Below, piece by piece: positions 1 through 9,133 of a stretch of 64,000 bases of DNA (position 1 is the stretch's first letter; each line of letters begins with the position of its first letter). Source of the DNA: Pseudobacteriovorax antillogorgiicola (lineage in GTDB: Bacteria; Bdellovibrionota_B; Oligoflexia; Oligoflexales; Oligoflexaceae); contig NZ_FWZT01000011.1 of assembly GCF_900177345.1 (NCBI RefSeq), positions 124,001 to 188,000 on the forward strand, in the 5' to 3' direction. The translations under genes and the position numbers were made by a program. The notes beneath the pieces are model-generated. The model was not told where the DNA came from. It ran no database searches and saw only the letters and a list, made by a program, of their open reading frames with translations.

Positions 1-1491
1 CGTCTAGAATTGGCTATCGGAGATTCGGCTTCTCTATTGGTATCTACCGATGACGGTCGAATGAATGCGATCGACGTGTCGATTCTGGGTTTGCTAGAGT
101 CTCGTTCCAGAGATATTGAGGCCGTTCGTTTGATTATACCGTTCTCGACAGCTATAGCTTCACTACAATCAAAGCAGGCCGATTATTTGGCTCTATCACT
201 TTACGATACTGAAACCACAGATCTGGCTATAATTAAACTTCAGAGGATTATGGAACAGTACCCTGGCTTTCAGGCTAAACCATGGCACGAAGTGGCAGAT
301 TTCTATTTGGGTGTTAAAAACCTTAATGATCGGCTGTTTTTGATTTTCCTAGTTATTCTGTCTCTTGTCTCTCTGTTGGCCATGTCTAACACGATTCATA
401 TGTCAATTATGGAGCGAAATGATGAAATCGGAATCCTCCGTTCAATTGGCATTTTTAGGCGATTTATCAGTTTTCTGTTTATACACGAGACAGTAATTCT
501 CGCTCTCGTGGGGTGCACTGTGGGGGCTGGTCTCGCTCTAACAATTGCTGGGGGAATCGACCTTATTGGTGGTATTCCAATGCCACCACCACCAGGTGCA
601 AATAAAGGTTACAATTTAAAATTATTTATTGATTGGAAGGGAGTTGCAATCGTGATGTCTATAACCTTATTTAGTGCTGCATTGGCTAGTGTATTTCCAG
701 TTCGAACTGCGAGTCGTCGCAAAATCATCGATCTACTTCTGAAAACAGCTGTTATTTTGTGCGCAATCGTCCCTGCAATCGGGATTTCTTCTGAATCTCA
801 GGATCTCGACGGAAAAGAACTATTGCAGAAGATCAATAGCCAATTCCCATACCCTAAAGATATACCATTTCTTGCTGAAGTTGAATTTCAGCATCTCATC
901 GATGGGAAGGAAAAATCCAAAGTCGTCTATCGCTCGGCGTCGCAAGGCTATAATAAAATAGCTGTGGCAGTTTCCGGGGCGAAGAGACAAAGGATGGCTG
1001 TATTACGCACTACGAAGGGGGTTTGGATTCAGAAGGAGGGAAGTCGCCTACAGCTTCGAATTTCTCCAACACAACGCATTGTAGGAGAAGCCTCCATAGG
1101 TGATATCTTAGATGTGCGTTTTAATGGTGTTGATTACCAAGTAAAGAGTCTATCTCGAAAGAATGGAGTCTCTTTTCTGGAGCTAAAGGGTGTTGGTAGA
1201 GAGGCTAGCTACGGTTCAATAGTACTGGAGTTTGACGAGCAAAGCTCTCAGCTAAAAGAGATCCAGTACTTTGCTCTTTCAGGAAAAATGATCAAAAAAG
1301 GCCTACCTATTTACCTAGACAAGGATCGAATTTTGGATGGAATCACCGTGGTAGATGCCATCAACCCAAAGAGGCAGACTAAGGTAAGTTTTTTAGGTGT
1401 TAGACCCGTCAAGGAATGGCCATTGAGCTTCTATGCGAAGGCCAAGTTATCCCGATCCACCAAGAAGATTATCAAGGAGCAAGTTAGATGA
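1..1491 (+). CDS. FtsX/MacB-type ABC permease fused to LolA-like domain (5' end missing)
   Basis: The frame is open from base 1, so the gene begins before the window. What is visible is the end of a large extracytoplasmic domain, a TM segment (about residues 109-129 counted from base 10), the cytoplasmic signature MERNDEIGILRSIG (134-147) typical of FtsX/LolC/MacB permeases, two more membrane stretches (152-182, 211-230) and PVRTASR, where such permeases normally end. The same frame then continues through another hydrophobic segment (243-260) into about 230 residues resembling outer-membrane lipoprotein-sorting (LolA-like) proteins. This would place a lipid- or lipoprotein-binding domain in the periplasm, tethered to its permease. 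The next gene, a probable outer-membrane barrel, overlaps by 4 bases (ATGA), so the two are translationally coupled. A role in moving a lipid or lipoprotein to the outer membrane is inference. The ATPase partner is not in the window. Confidence 0.8.
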   Translation, partial: RLELAIGDSASLLVSTDDGRMNAIDVSILGLLESRSRDIEAVRLIIPFSTAIASLQSKQADYLALSLYDTETTDLAIIKLQRIMEQYPGFQAKPWHEVADFYLGVKNLNDRLFLIFLVILSLVSLLAMSNTIHMSIMERNDEIGILRSIGIFRRFISFLFIHETVILALVGCTVGAGLALTIAGGIDLIGGIPMPPPPGANKGYNLKLFIDWKGVAIVMSITLFSAALASVFPVRTASRRKIIDLLLKTAVILCAIVPAIGISSESQDLDGKELLQKINSQFPYPKDIPFLAEVEFQHLIDGKEKSKVVYRSASQGYNKIAVAVSGAKRQRMAVLRTTKGVWIQKEGSRLQLRISPTQRIVGEASIGDILDVRFNGVDYQVKSLSRKNGVSFLELKGVGREASYGSIVLEFDEQSSQLKEIQYFALSGKMIKKGLPIYLDKDRILDGITVVDAINPKRQTKVSFLGVRPVKEWPLSFYAKAKLSRSTKKIIKEQVR

Positions 1492-2651
1492 AGGATTTCC
1501 TTCCTTCTGTCCTCTGTTTTTGCCTTTTGCTACATAGTTGTGATCTAAAGGCTGAAGACTTGAGCATGTACCCGTCCATGGAAGCTACCAATAGCTATTG
1601 GCGAGATGCAAAGGGTGGCGAACCTGTTAATGTAAACACGTTCAGTTTAAGGTTAAAAGGAGAATGGGGTGACGAATCTCTTCTAGGAGTTTTTGATGTT
1701 CAAGGTGAATGCCAATCAGGGAGCCACCTTGATAATCACGAGCCATGCGCCGGAGAAGTGATCGAAGCCTTTAACAAATGGGAAACCGATACATGGAGTT
1801 TTATTGTCGGTCGCTACTCCTATCGAATCGGCTCAGGAATCAGCACCAACCCTTCCCAGCCAGAACGTACTGGAATGCGAAATGATCAAGGACCATTTGT
1901 TGTCGATCGTGGCTCCGATATGCTCAAAATATCTGCTATGATACATGGGGAACTTTCACTTGGAGCAATGACGATCTTTGAGAAAGATCGAGATCTTATG
2001 GTTCCCTATGTGACAATTGATCATGAGGGAGATACTCTCCAAAGCCGAACAATTGTTGGCCAGAGATTTTTTGGCCAGAACCTAAGTGCCACACCATTGG
2101 ACTTTTTGGTTGTCTATCTTGAATACAACCTACACAAACGACGTGACCGTGAAACGATCTACAGTGATGGCTTGCTAGGCACTCGTATGGGAATCGGGAA
2201 CCTACCACTATCCCTAGGGCTGGAATTGATTCGTATTAGCCATGGACTTAATGGAACGCGAAGTCGAGACTATCTGGAGGGGCTTGATCGTGGAGATAAG
2301 CGAGTAAGTTTAGGAACACGCTATGACTCATATGACCATCGGAAACCAGGTTCAAATGATACCTTTATTTGGGGAGCGAGTCAGTGGCTCAGCCGTGACC
2401 TCTTATACATCAATGCTATTACTCATTTCGGTAGTCCATGGTCACCGATTATAAGAGGTTATCACTCTCTTAGTGATAGTAGCTCTATTTCTATTATTGG
2501 AGTGCAATACTCCTCTTTAACTTCAGATCAGCAACTAACAGCTTCCATGGATCTTGAAAGTTTTCACGGTGATACTTATAGTGAATGGGGAAGGGTTGAA
2601 GATCAAGTCCATCAATCGACTCTTAGCTTGCGGTTAGGTTTTCGGTGGTGA
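1488..2651 (+). CDS. Probable outer-membrane beta-barrel protein
   Basis: A 387-residue protein with an N-terminal export signal (hydrophobic residues 5-16, then HSCDLKAED; the Cys at 18 could be lipidated but the context is not a clean lipobox). The mature part alternates short polar and hydrophobic stretches and ends in LSLRLGFRW, a terminal aromatic residue as recognised by the BAM machinery. I do not recognise a specific family. Its start overlaps the stop of the permease-LolA fusion by 4 bases. This suggests it is the outer-membrane partner of that system, or its cargo. The gene converges on the regulator at 2818, with about 165 bases between them in which I see no clear terminator. Confidence 0.7.
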   Translation: MKDFLPSVLCFCLLLHSCDLKAEDLSMYPSMEATNSYWRDAKGGEPVNVNTFSLRLKGEWGDESLLGVFDVQGECQSGSHLDNHEPCAGEVIEAFNKWETDTWSFIVGRYSYRIGSGISTNPSQPERTGMRNDQGPFVVDRGSDMLKISAMIHGELSLGAMTIFEKDRDLMVPYVTIDHEGDTLQSRTIVGQRFFGQNLSATPLDFLVVYLEYNLHKRRDRETIYSDGLLGTRMGIGNLPLSLGLELIRISHGLNGTRSRDYLEGLDRGDKRVSLGTRYDSYDHRKPGSNDTFIWGASQWLSRDLLYINAITHFGSPWSPIIRGYHSLSDSSSISIIGVQYSSLTSDQQLTASMDLESFHGDTYSEWGRVEDQVHQSTLSLRLGFRW

Positions 2652-2817
2652 CAGCATCATTAAGCTGATAATTGACCTAATTGAATACCAACTGGCCTTC
2701 TGCCAGCCTATCAAGGGCTAGCCTTGGCCATTTCCAGGCTACCGGACTACTTTCACTCTGATTGTCTCACACTCCCCTGGCCCATAGAACTTCGCTATGA
2801 ACTAAGGAGGTGGAGAA

Positions 2818-4251
2818 TTACGACTCCAAATTTTTATTGACCAAGCTGTATTTCTTTATCTTTAGATCAAGACTGCTACGACTTATGTTCACTGCTTTGA
2901 CAGCATCTGTTACGGTTCTATGGCGAGATAGAAGAGATCTTAGGTAGTGTTTCTCAAAGAGATTCATACTTTCCTTATAATCGACATCTTCGTTAAGAGT
3001 GCGAAGAATATCCACATCTGAATGACCCCCTCTTAAATCACTCTTCGAAGGATCTAGCATTGAGCGAAATAAAGGAAGTAAGCTAGCTTGAATTTCAGAA
3101 CCATTCATCAAACACTGCATTTCTAGAGATCGCAGTACATTAAAAAGCTGCCTAATATTCCCTTGCCAGTAGAATTCGGAACACTTTTCAATGATTTTTA
3201 TTACTTCAGTACCTTTTACTTCTATCCTATTTTTGGCAAAATATAGTGGAACAAGCAGATTTAGGTCTGAAATCCTATCTCTTAACGGGCGAAGCTCTAT
3301 ATCAACGCCCGTAATCCTTGAGCGCAGGTCCATTAGGAATTTGCCTTCTTCAACAAGTACGTCGAGATCACGGGACGAAGCAACTACCACTTGAAACCTT
3401 GAGTACAGTTCTTTCGTATCGCCAAACCGTTGATAGGTTCCGTCATTCAAGACCCGCAAAAGTCTAGCTTGACACTCTTCATCCAGCCTGTGCACCTCAT
3501 CAAGGAAAAGTATTCCACCATCTGCCTCACCAATATAGCCGACGGTTGTTTCAGAAGCACCAGTAAATGAACCTTTTTTATGTCCAAATAGTAATGAGAG
3601 TGCGGCAGTATCTTTCAAATTCGCGCAATTAACTGCTACGAACGGAATATTACCCTCAACCTCAACACGCCGCTTATGGATCAGTTTAGCTACTTCTTCC
3701 TTTCCCGTTCCCGTTTCACCATAGATCACTACAGGAATATCCCTTACTCGAGCAACTCCTCGAACCGCTGTTCTCACTTTATCAGGAAGCACTAAACCAT
3801 CTTCGCATTTCAGATTGAGGTTTTTCGGAAAAGTTATTCGATTTGATTCTTTGAATCTATCAATAAGCCTATTCTGTTCTGCTGACTCGATAGCAATTTG
3901 AATTTCCGCAGAATTAATGATTGGCTTCTTCAGAAAGCATCGTGCCCCTAAGGAAAATGCTTGATTGTAGGTTTCAATTTTAGGGTCGGCACTCATAACT
4001 AGTACCAAGACCTCGGGATGATGCTTTTTAGCAAATTCAATTATATTAAAGCCTTCGTAAGTATTTTGGCTCTGAGATTGCTTAAGGTGTATATCCGTCA
4101 GTAGTATATTAATTGATTCCAGATTCAGTATCTCTTCTGCCTCTCTGATATTAGTTGCCAGATAGACTTGATAGATCTCAGAAACTAAGTCCCTATACCT
4201 TTCAATCTGATCAATAGCATCTTCAACTATTAGTATGGACTTCTTTCTCAC
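2818..4251 (-). CDS. NtrC-family sigma54-dependent response regulator
   Basis: A 477-residue regulator with three domains. The receiver (1-125) has acidic residues at 10-11, phospho-acceptor Asp53 in LLTDIHL and Lys109. The AAA+ domain has Walker A GETGTGKE (178-185), sigma54-contact loop GSFTGA (227-232, a variant of GAFTGA) and Walker B GILFLDEV (246-253). The C-terminal Fis-type helix-turn-helix is around 440-470. Phosphorylation should let it open sigma54 promoters. Its start overlaps the 3' end of the upstream histidine kinase by 29 bases, so the two are very likely cognate. It is the last gene of the long minus-strand YcaO operon. I found no convincing -24/-12 site inside that operon; the best one in the window lies at 25003. 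Confidence 0.93.
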   Translation of the reverse strand: MRKKSILIVEDAIDQIERYRDLVSEIYQVYLATNIREAEEILNLESINILLTDIHLKQSQSQNTYEGFNIIEFAKKHHPEVLVLVMSADPKIETYNQAFSLGARCFLKKPIINSAEIQIAIESAEQNRLIDRFKESNRITFPKNLNLKCEDGLVLPDKVRTAVRGVARVRDIPVVIYGETGTGKEEVAKLIHKRRVEVEGNIPFVAVNCANLKDTAALSLLFGHKKGSFTGASETTVGYIGEADGGILFLDEVHRLDEECQARLLRVLNDGTYQRFGDTKELYSRFQVVVASSRDLDVLVEEGKFLMDLRSRITGVDIELRPLRDRISDLNLLVPLYFAKNRIEVKGTEVIKIIEKCSEFYWQGNIRQLFNVLRSLEMQCLMNGSEIQASLLPLFRSMLDPSKSDLRGGHSDVDILRTLNEDVDYKESMNLFEKHYLRSLLSRHRTVTDAVKAVNISRSSLDLKIKKYSLVNKNLES

Positions 4252-5953
4252 GGTCCTCTCCCTGCAGAACTCTTGTCAATATTGACTCAGCTTTTTCAGC
4301 ACTGTTTATGATTATTCGCACCCCTTCCGGGCATTCGCTTAGCAGGAAGGCCGGGTCGTCAGTATAGATTATTTGGCAATATGGCATTGCGTCTATAGAC
4401 GTAGAAATCGTGATACCAAAACGCTGTGAGAGCGACTCAACAACTTTCTCTTGGGTTGACAGATCTTCCAAAGATAACAAGATATGGGAAATAGATTCAC
4501 AATTTCCACCAACTGCGGAATCATTCTTGGCCCTGATTCGGTCAAGCTTACGGGCCGGTTTTATTCTCACATCTTCCAAAGTCATCTGAAACACTGATAG
4601 ATTTCCTTCTCTGTAGTATTCAACTGCTCCTCCATGCCCCCGAGCAACATGATTTACGAATGCAAGTCCTAGACCAGTTCCACTTTCCTTGCCAAATGTC
4701 GTACCTTCAGTAAAGAGACTTGACTCGATTGGCGCGGGAACGCCAGGCCCATCGTCCCTGACCTTAATCACGAGAGCCTGATTTTTTAAGGACCAAGATA
4801 GCACCACTTTTGATTCTGCAGCTTCAATAGCATTGAAGAGTAAGTTTGAAATAGCCCTTTCAACCTTGACTAAGTCAATATGAATATCTACTAAATCCGG
4901 TGTGTTCGCTACAAATTCTACAGAATGACCTTCAGCATAGCTTTGAACACTGGATAGAATACCATCCAGTAAAAGATCATGGCTCGATGGCCTCACTTGT
5001 GAATCTAAATCAGCCCTCTTTATAGAGTCCGCCATGGATAAAATTCGATTAAGGGCCTTTACTAGATTTTCTTTCTCTTCAGAAAAGTCTCTTTCCGAGC
5101 CATAGGCTACTTTTTGAAAGACAGTTAATGGTCCTTTGAAGTCATGGGCAAGCATTTGCGTAGCTTGAGCAATAGCGACCTTCTTTTTTGAAGCGAGAAT
5201 CCGTCCTGAAAGCTTCTTGATATCAACACTCAAAACGCTTATTTTCTCCAGAAAGCTGTCAATTTCTGTAATTCCAGTTGTTTTTCCCTGGATCAGATCT
5301 GCGATATCATTTAGATCCTTTAGTCTGTTTATTTTCCTACTAAGATCTGAAACAATCCCGATACGCCGAAGCATCCCCGTTTCAAGAAAACTTATGCTGA
5401 AAAGGATTCCCAAGAATACTACTAAGAAAATAGTAGCCGAGCGTACTAGAAGTGGTGTCATTTTCGCAACTGGACTAACGACTCCACGGACTTCTATCAA
5501 TGCTTGGTCAACACGCATAAAGACAACAAAGTTCAAATGTAAGCTATGCTCATGAAACCGATAGTTAAAGCAACTATCCTTGTCTGAATCACAAGGACTA
5601 AAAGTCTTTTCGTAGGAGTAACCGTCCCTTTTCAAAGATCCAATTTTCAATCTGTGGACATCATAAACTTCTAGGTAGCGATATTCTTCATCTGAGAATA
5701 TGCTTCTAAGGCTTCTATTTACTCTAATATAGTCGAAGGTTTGAAAAGATTGTCGTTCTAGATTTATAAAACTTTTTACTTTATTTCTCACACCTTGTCG
5801 GTAGCTATAATCAAGGTACCAAAGATCGACAAATGAGACTAGGAGCATTCCTATAGCAACAACCGCTACTAAAGGCCTGATCAGACTTTTACGGATATAG
5901 TCTTTGAGATACACTAATATACACCGTCCTAGTGGGCTTTTATAGCACTTCAA
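4223..5953 (-). CDS. Membrane sensor histidine kinase with receiver-like C-terminus
   Basis: A 576-residue kinase. TM segments at about 27-48 and 170-190 enclose a roughly 120-residue periplasmic sensor containing two cysteines (121, 128). The H-box is AQATQMLAHDFKGP with His270; an N-box (NLLFNAIEAA) and G-boxes (DDGPGVP, GTGLGL) follow. The final 90 residues or so after the catalytic domain look like a degenerate receiver (ILLSLEDLSTQEKVVESL, then IIYTDDP). This domain is unusual and could be a docking module for the regulator encoded next. The gene overlaps the TfuA-like gene upstream by 14 bases and the sigma54 regulator downstream by 29, so it belongs to the operon. The stimulus is unknown; a peptide-type ligand is suggested only by the neighbouring solute-binding proteins. 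Confidence 0.9.
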   Translation of the reverse strand: MKCYKSPLGRCILVYLKDYIRKSLIRPLVAVVAIGMLLVSFVDLWYLDYSYRQGVRNKVKSFINLERQSFQTFDYIRVNRSLRSIFSDEEYRYLEVYDVHRLKIGSLKRDGYSYEKTFSPCDSDKDSCFNYRFHEHSLHLNFVVFMRVDQALIEVRGVVSPVAKMTPLLVRSATIFLVVFLGILFSISFLETGMLRRIGIVSDLSRKINRLKDLNDIADLIQGKTTGITEIDSFLEKISVLSVDIKKLSGRILASKKKVAIAQATQMLAHDFKGPLTVFQKVAYGSERDFSEEKENLVKALNRILSMADSIKRADLDSQVRPSSHDLLLDGILSSVQSYAEGHSVEFVANTPDLVDIHIDLVKVERAISNLLFNAIEAAESKVVLSWSLKNQALVIKVRDDGPGVPAPIESSLFTEGTTFGKESGTGLGLAFVNHVARGHGGAVEYYREGNLSVFQMTLEDVRIKPARKLDRIRAKNDSAVGGNCESISHILLSLEDLSTQEKVVESLSQRFGITISTSIDAMPYCQIIYTDDPAFLLSECPEGVRIIINSAEKAESILTRVLQGEDREKEVHTNS

Positions 5954-6578
5954 CCATCGAATCTATTCCAAGCTTCTTAATGGCAATCATTGCATCCGAT
6001 TTTTTTCTGGTTCCTGCTTTAAGATTATCGCCTAGCATTTCTTGATCAGCGCCTACTTTTCGCATCGCTGTCCTTAGCATATCTAGGTCTCTTTCTGTAT
6101 AATGTCTTTCACTCACCACGCTAACTAGTTCACTATATTGTCTAAAGTCTATTAGCTTTCGATATTTCAACGTTCTCAGCGCATATATGACATCGACTAA
6201 AGCAAAGGTGATCGGTTGAAAGTTCCTTGGATCAACCAACTGTGCCACAATCTCATCGTCAACTATTATTTGCCGCCTAATCCATCGATATATGTGTCCA
6301 AAGCCCTTCATTCCAAGCGATTGGGCCTCGACCGCTCTCAGAGCACCCATAGACGATGCCCCTGCTATCGACACACCTATGCCGATCAAACGCCTAATCT
6401 CGGTAAGGTCAACAGCCTCCTTCTGGTGGAAAAAACCATCAATGATCAGTATCCGATCGTTACATTTAAATCTAGATTCTCGGAGACACCCTCTGGCAAT
6501 GGGGGGATGCACAACTATATCGTCCGAGCTAGACGCGATCTGGATACTAGTGCCGGAGTAGATATGCGTCTTTGACAT
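5940..6578 (-). CDS. TfuA-like protein, YcaO partner
   Basis: About 212 residues matching the TfuA core domain: N-terminal YSGTSI, HPPIARG, then DRILIIDGFFHQKEAV and GASSMGALRAVE, the characteristic TfuA stretch, with a C-terminal helical region. TfuA proteins act with YcaO enzymes. In thioviridamide-type RiPP pathways and in methanogens the pair is needed to turn a backbone amide into a thioamide, with TfuA proposed to help deliver sulfur. Here the YcaO gene is two genes upstream in the same operon. I placed the start at the ATG at 6578, because the codon before it is only a TTG without a clear ribosome site. It overlaps the upstream solute-binding gene by 32 bases and the downstream kinase by 14. 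The family assignment is firm; the exact reaction here is inference. Confidence 0.88.
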   Translation of the reverse strand: MSKTHIYSGTSIQIASSSDDIVVHPPIARGCLRESRFKCNDRILIIDGFFHQKEAVDLTEIRRLIGIGVSIAGASSMGALRAVEAQSLGMKGFGHIYRWIRRQIIVDDEIVAQLVDPRNFQPITFALVDVIYALRTLKYRKLIDFRQYSELVSVVSERHYTERDLDMLRTAMRKVGADQEMLGDNLKAGTRKKSDAMIAIKKLGIDSMVEVL

Positions 6579-7971
6579 CAAGTTTCTCGATTTCTAAGTC
6601 AAGAGGAGAGTTTATATTCAGTTCTCCTCTAATATAGTTTGAGTTGAAAAAAATCTTCTTCATAACCCCATATTCTATTGGAGCCATGATCAAATTGTTC
6701 ACTAAATAACTATCTAGTTCTTTTGAAGCATCAACCATTCTCCTATAGTTAGCGCTATAGATTGGTTCCAAGAACCTTGTTATCTGTTTTTGGTGCTCGC
6801 TACTGGAATCGGACTTAAAAAAAAAGTTTAACTGGCTATCTGGTTTGAACACCGAAACCAAGTCTCTCGTCGATTGAACTGATGGTAAGAACCTCCCCAT
6901 GAACAATTTGAGCTTGTTTTCTTGGTTTAGTTGAAGAAATCTTTTAAGTGAAACACGATTTGCCTTACACTCTACCCCTACTTTTTTAGCTTGTTTGCAT
7001 AAAATTGATGCTACTTCATCAAAGTCTTTTAAGTAATAGTCAATTTCCAGATTGGTCGGATTGATAGACTTGCCATCAGTATTAAGCTTTAGTTTTGGAT
7101 TGTGTCCCGCTAAACCGAGAGGAATAAAGCCACCAAGGTCATATTTCAGATCCTTTTCAATTTGCCCAAACAACTTCAAAACAGATCTTCTTCTTCTAAT
7201 ATCGCCATAAATACTATCTAAGTTAAATCCTATGAACCGAATCTCAGGAATAAAGTAACTCAAAGAAGCATCAAATTCATTCTTTGACGAAGGTGTTCCT
7301 ATTGATAGAAATGTTCCCTTCTGAGATTTATCAGAGATACAAAACACTTTTGGGCCAACAATATTTCTGTCTTTTGCACGAAACCTAAATATGTTCTTGT
7401 CGATCGATTCGATGAAATAAGGGCCACTACCAGCTATACCAAGATCATCTTCAACACATAAAGATGCGTGAAGGCCGGATAAATCATCCAATATCGAAAA
7501 GTATGGCTCAGTAAAACTAAGTTTTACTTTGAACTTAGAAAGTATTTCGACACCTTGGACCTCATTTGAAGCATTGCTCAGAAATTCACCTGAACCGATA
7601 ATTTTCTTGAATCCATGTACTACACCAGCTTTCAAGACTGTCTCAATCATTCGCTTAACATGGGCAGCTGTAACTAGTTCATTTTTTCTGACAAGCCTAT
7701 CGCCCCTAAGCCAAATCACAAGACTTGTCCCTGTCTTGTCAAACTTCCACTTGAGAGCAGCTTCGCTGGTAAATGCTCCATCTGCAGCTTTTTTAACTAG
7801 CCTCTCACACACCTGATTAACCATTATATGGCTTGCCAAATCAACCATCTTTCCACTATTGAATTCAGAGGGCATTTCATCCACATGCAGAGTAGGGCAA
7901 TATTGTATCCCATTAGAAAAAGCTTGGCTTGAAAGCAGGAAGAGGAAAAATATTTGCCGAAAACACCTCAT
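6547..7971 (-). CDS. Family 5 extracellular solute-binding protein (oligopeptide-type)
   Basis: A 474-residue protein with a clear signal peptide (MRCFRQIFFLFLLSSQAFS) and the layout of SBP_bac_5 proteins (DppA/OppA-like): a mature N-terminus with a short strand, WLRGDRLVRKNELVTAAHVKR matching the usual 'G.pvTa.DV' region, then long alpha/beta lobes. I chose the ATG at 7971 over an in-frame start 54 bases upstream because it puts the signal peptide at the N-terminus and overlaps the YcaO stop by 4 bases (ATGA). No permease or ATPase of an oligopeptide importer is present in the window, so it may serve as a periplasmic peptide receptor for a sensor kinase rather than as a transporter subunit. 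That is inference. It is a distant paralogue of the protein at 12951. Confidence 0.8.
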   Translation of the reverse strand: MRCFRQIFFLFLLSSQAFSNGIQYCPTLHVDEMPSEFNSGKMVDLASHIMVNQVCERLVKKAADGAFTSEAALKWKFDKTGTSLVIWLRGDRLVRKNELVTAAHVKRMIETVLKAGVVHGFKKIIGSGEFLSNASNEVQGVEILSKFKVKLSFTEPYFSILDDLSGLHASLCVEDDLGIAGSGPYFIESIDKNIFRFRAKDRNIVGPKVFCISDKSQKGTFLSIGTPSSKNEFDASLSYFIPEIRFIGFNLDSIYGDIRRRRSVLKLFGQIEKDLKYDLGGFIPLGLAGHNPKLKLNTDGKSINPTNLEIDYYLKDFDEVASILCKQAKKVGVECKANRVSLKRFLQLNQENKLKLFMGRFLPSVQSTRDLVSVFKPDSQLNFFFKSDSSSEHQKQITRFLEPIYSANYRRMVDASKELDSYLVNNLIMAPIEYGVMKKIFFNSNYIRGELNINSPLDLEIEKLDVKDAYLLRH

Positions 7972-9068
7972 CCTATAGACCCCTTCAAATAGTTGAAAAC
8001 TGATTGGCCAAACCGATGCCGACATAATCCGAACTGCTCAGCACCCTCTATAATTGATCGGGTGACATAGGTTCCATTCTCACTTGGATAGGTATAGTAG
8101 AGATATCTTCCTAAGGATTTATCATTTTTTCTGACAGTTTCCAGAATCAAATTAATTGCTGATAGGCTTGATATGGCAGTTAAACTAATAATGTCATCAA
8201 AGTCTCTCTGCTCCTTGCTATCAGACGAATACCAAAAGCTAAACACCCGAGAATCTCCTATTGCTGAGTGTTTCTCATTCAGGTCTTCTCTGGAACCAGA
8301 TACCGAGACGGCCCTAGACTGAAGCGCTTCTGAGATTGCTGATTCGAGAGCAGTCTTTTTATCTAGATGACATGCGACACCGCTATTGAAACTTCTCATA
8401 CCATCGAGAGTGGGCTCTACAAAAACAGAGTAGAAACACGGTATTCCAAGCTCCGTAGATATGTCATTAATTTCCACCTGGACTCCCTGTTCCTGGAGAG
8501 ATAAAAGTTCATCTTTAAGCTCAGCAGATATCTGACTTTTGTAGTTTCTTACACTAAACGCTCTCTTCCTAAGAAGCGCCCACGTGTGAGCATGACGTTC
8601 AACAACCTCTAATAACCCATACATTAGGGACTCATAGAAGCTTAGACCAGTGGCAAGACCGTTACTTGTAGCGCTGAATATGCCAGGATGAAAGTACAGT
8701 GAAGCAATGGGAGCGTAAACCCACGTGTCGGTATCAAAGTCCTTTACAGGAATCCACTCGACCGCTTTGTCCTCACAAAAACCTACTTGGCCTAAGCTTC
8801 CTACTGGGACATGATCCATCTTACTATCAACCATCTTCCGCGACGAAAGCACAATACTTTGACATCGCACTCTCTCCGCAACCGCTATCTCATATGCTTC
8901 AAACAGAAGGCTGGCTAAAGCCAGCTCTGTGGTTAGACCTTTCCCTGAACATGTCGATATATCAATGGTTGAATGAGGCCTGTACCCTTGGAAAACGGGC
9001 ATTAGTTGGTTGGCAAGTTTGTTGATACTAGATATTCTAGATAGGCCAGCTCTTTTTTTTAGAGCCAT
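7968..9068 (-). CDS. YcaO-domain cyclodehydratase/thioamidase
   Basis: A 366-residue stand-alone YcaO protein. The ATP-binding motifs of the family are visible: SGKG (41-44), SLLFE (53-57), SNGLATG (135-141), ESLMYGLLEVVERHA (146-160, usually ERDA) and SEALQSRA (246-253). YcaO enzymes use ATP to activate a backbone amide O-atom and form azolines, thioamides or amidines on peptides. The TfuA-like protein in the same operon points to thioamide formation. The C-terminus is not proline-rich as in azoline-forming YcaOs, which fits the TfuA-linked branch. Immediately upstream are a methyltransferase and a secreted small peptide, both possible partners. The downstream solute-binding gene starts within its stop codon. 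The substrate is unknown: a ribosomal peptide is the best guess, and an rRNA or protein target cannot be excluded. Confidence 0.9.
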   Translation of the reverse strand: MALKKRAGLSRISSINKLANQLMPVFQGYRPHSTIDISTCSGKGLTTELALASLLFEAYEIAVAERVRCQSIVLSSRKMVDSKMDHVPVGSLGQVGFCEDKAVEWIPVKDFDTDTWVYAPIASLYFHPGIFSATSNGLATGLSFYESLMYGLLEVVERHAHTWALLRKRAFSVRNYKSQISAELKDELLSLQEQGVQVEINDISTELGIPCFYSVFVEPTLDGMRSFNSGVACHLDKKTALESAISEALQSRAVSVSGSREDLNEKHSAIGDSRVFSFWYSSDSKEQRDFDDIISLTAISSLSAINLILETVRKNDKSLGRYLYYTYPSENGTYVTRSIIEGAEQFGLCRHRFGQSVFNYLKGSIG

Positions 9069-9133
9069 ACCAATTTTTACAGATTCCTCAGCACTTTTTG
9101 ATCTAAATCTATTGCCTGAGTCAGGATCGGAAA

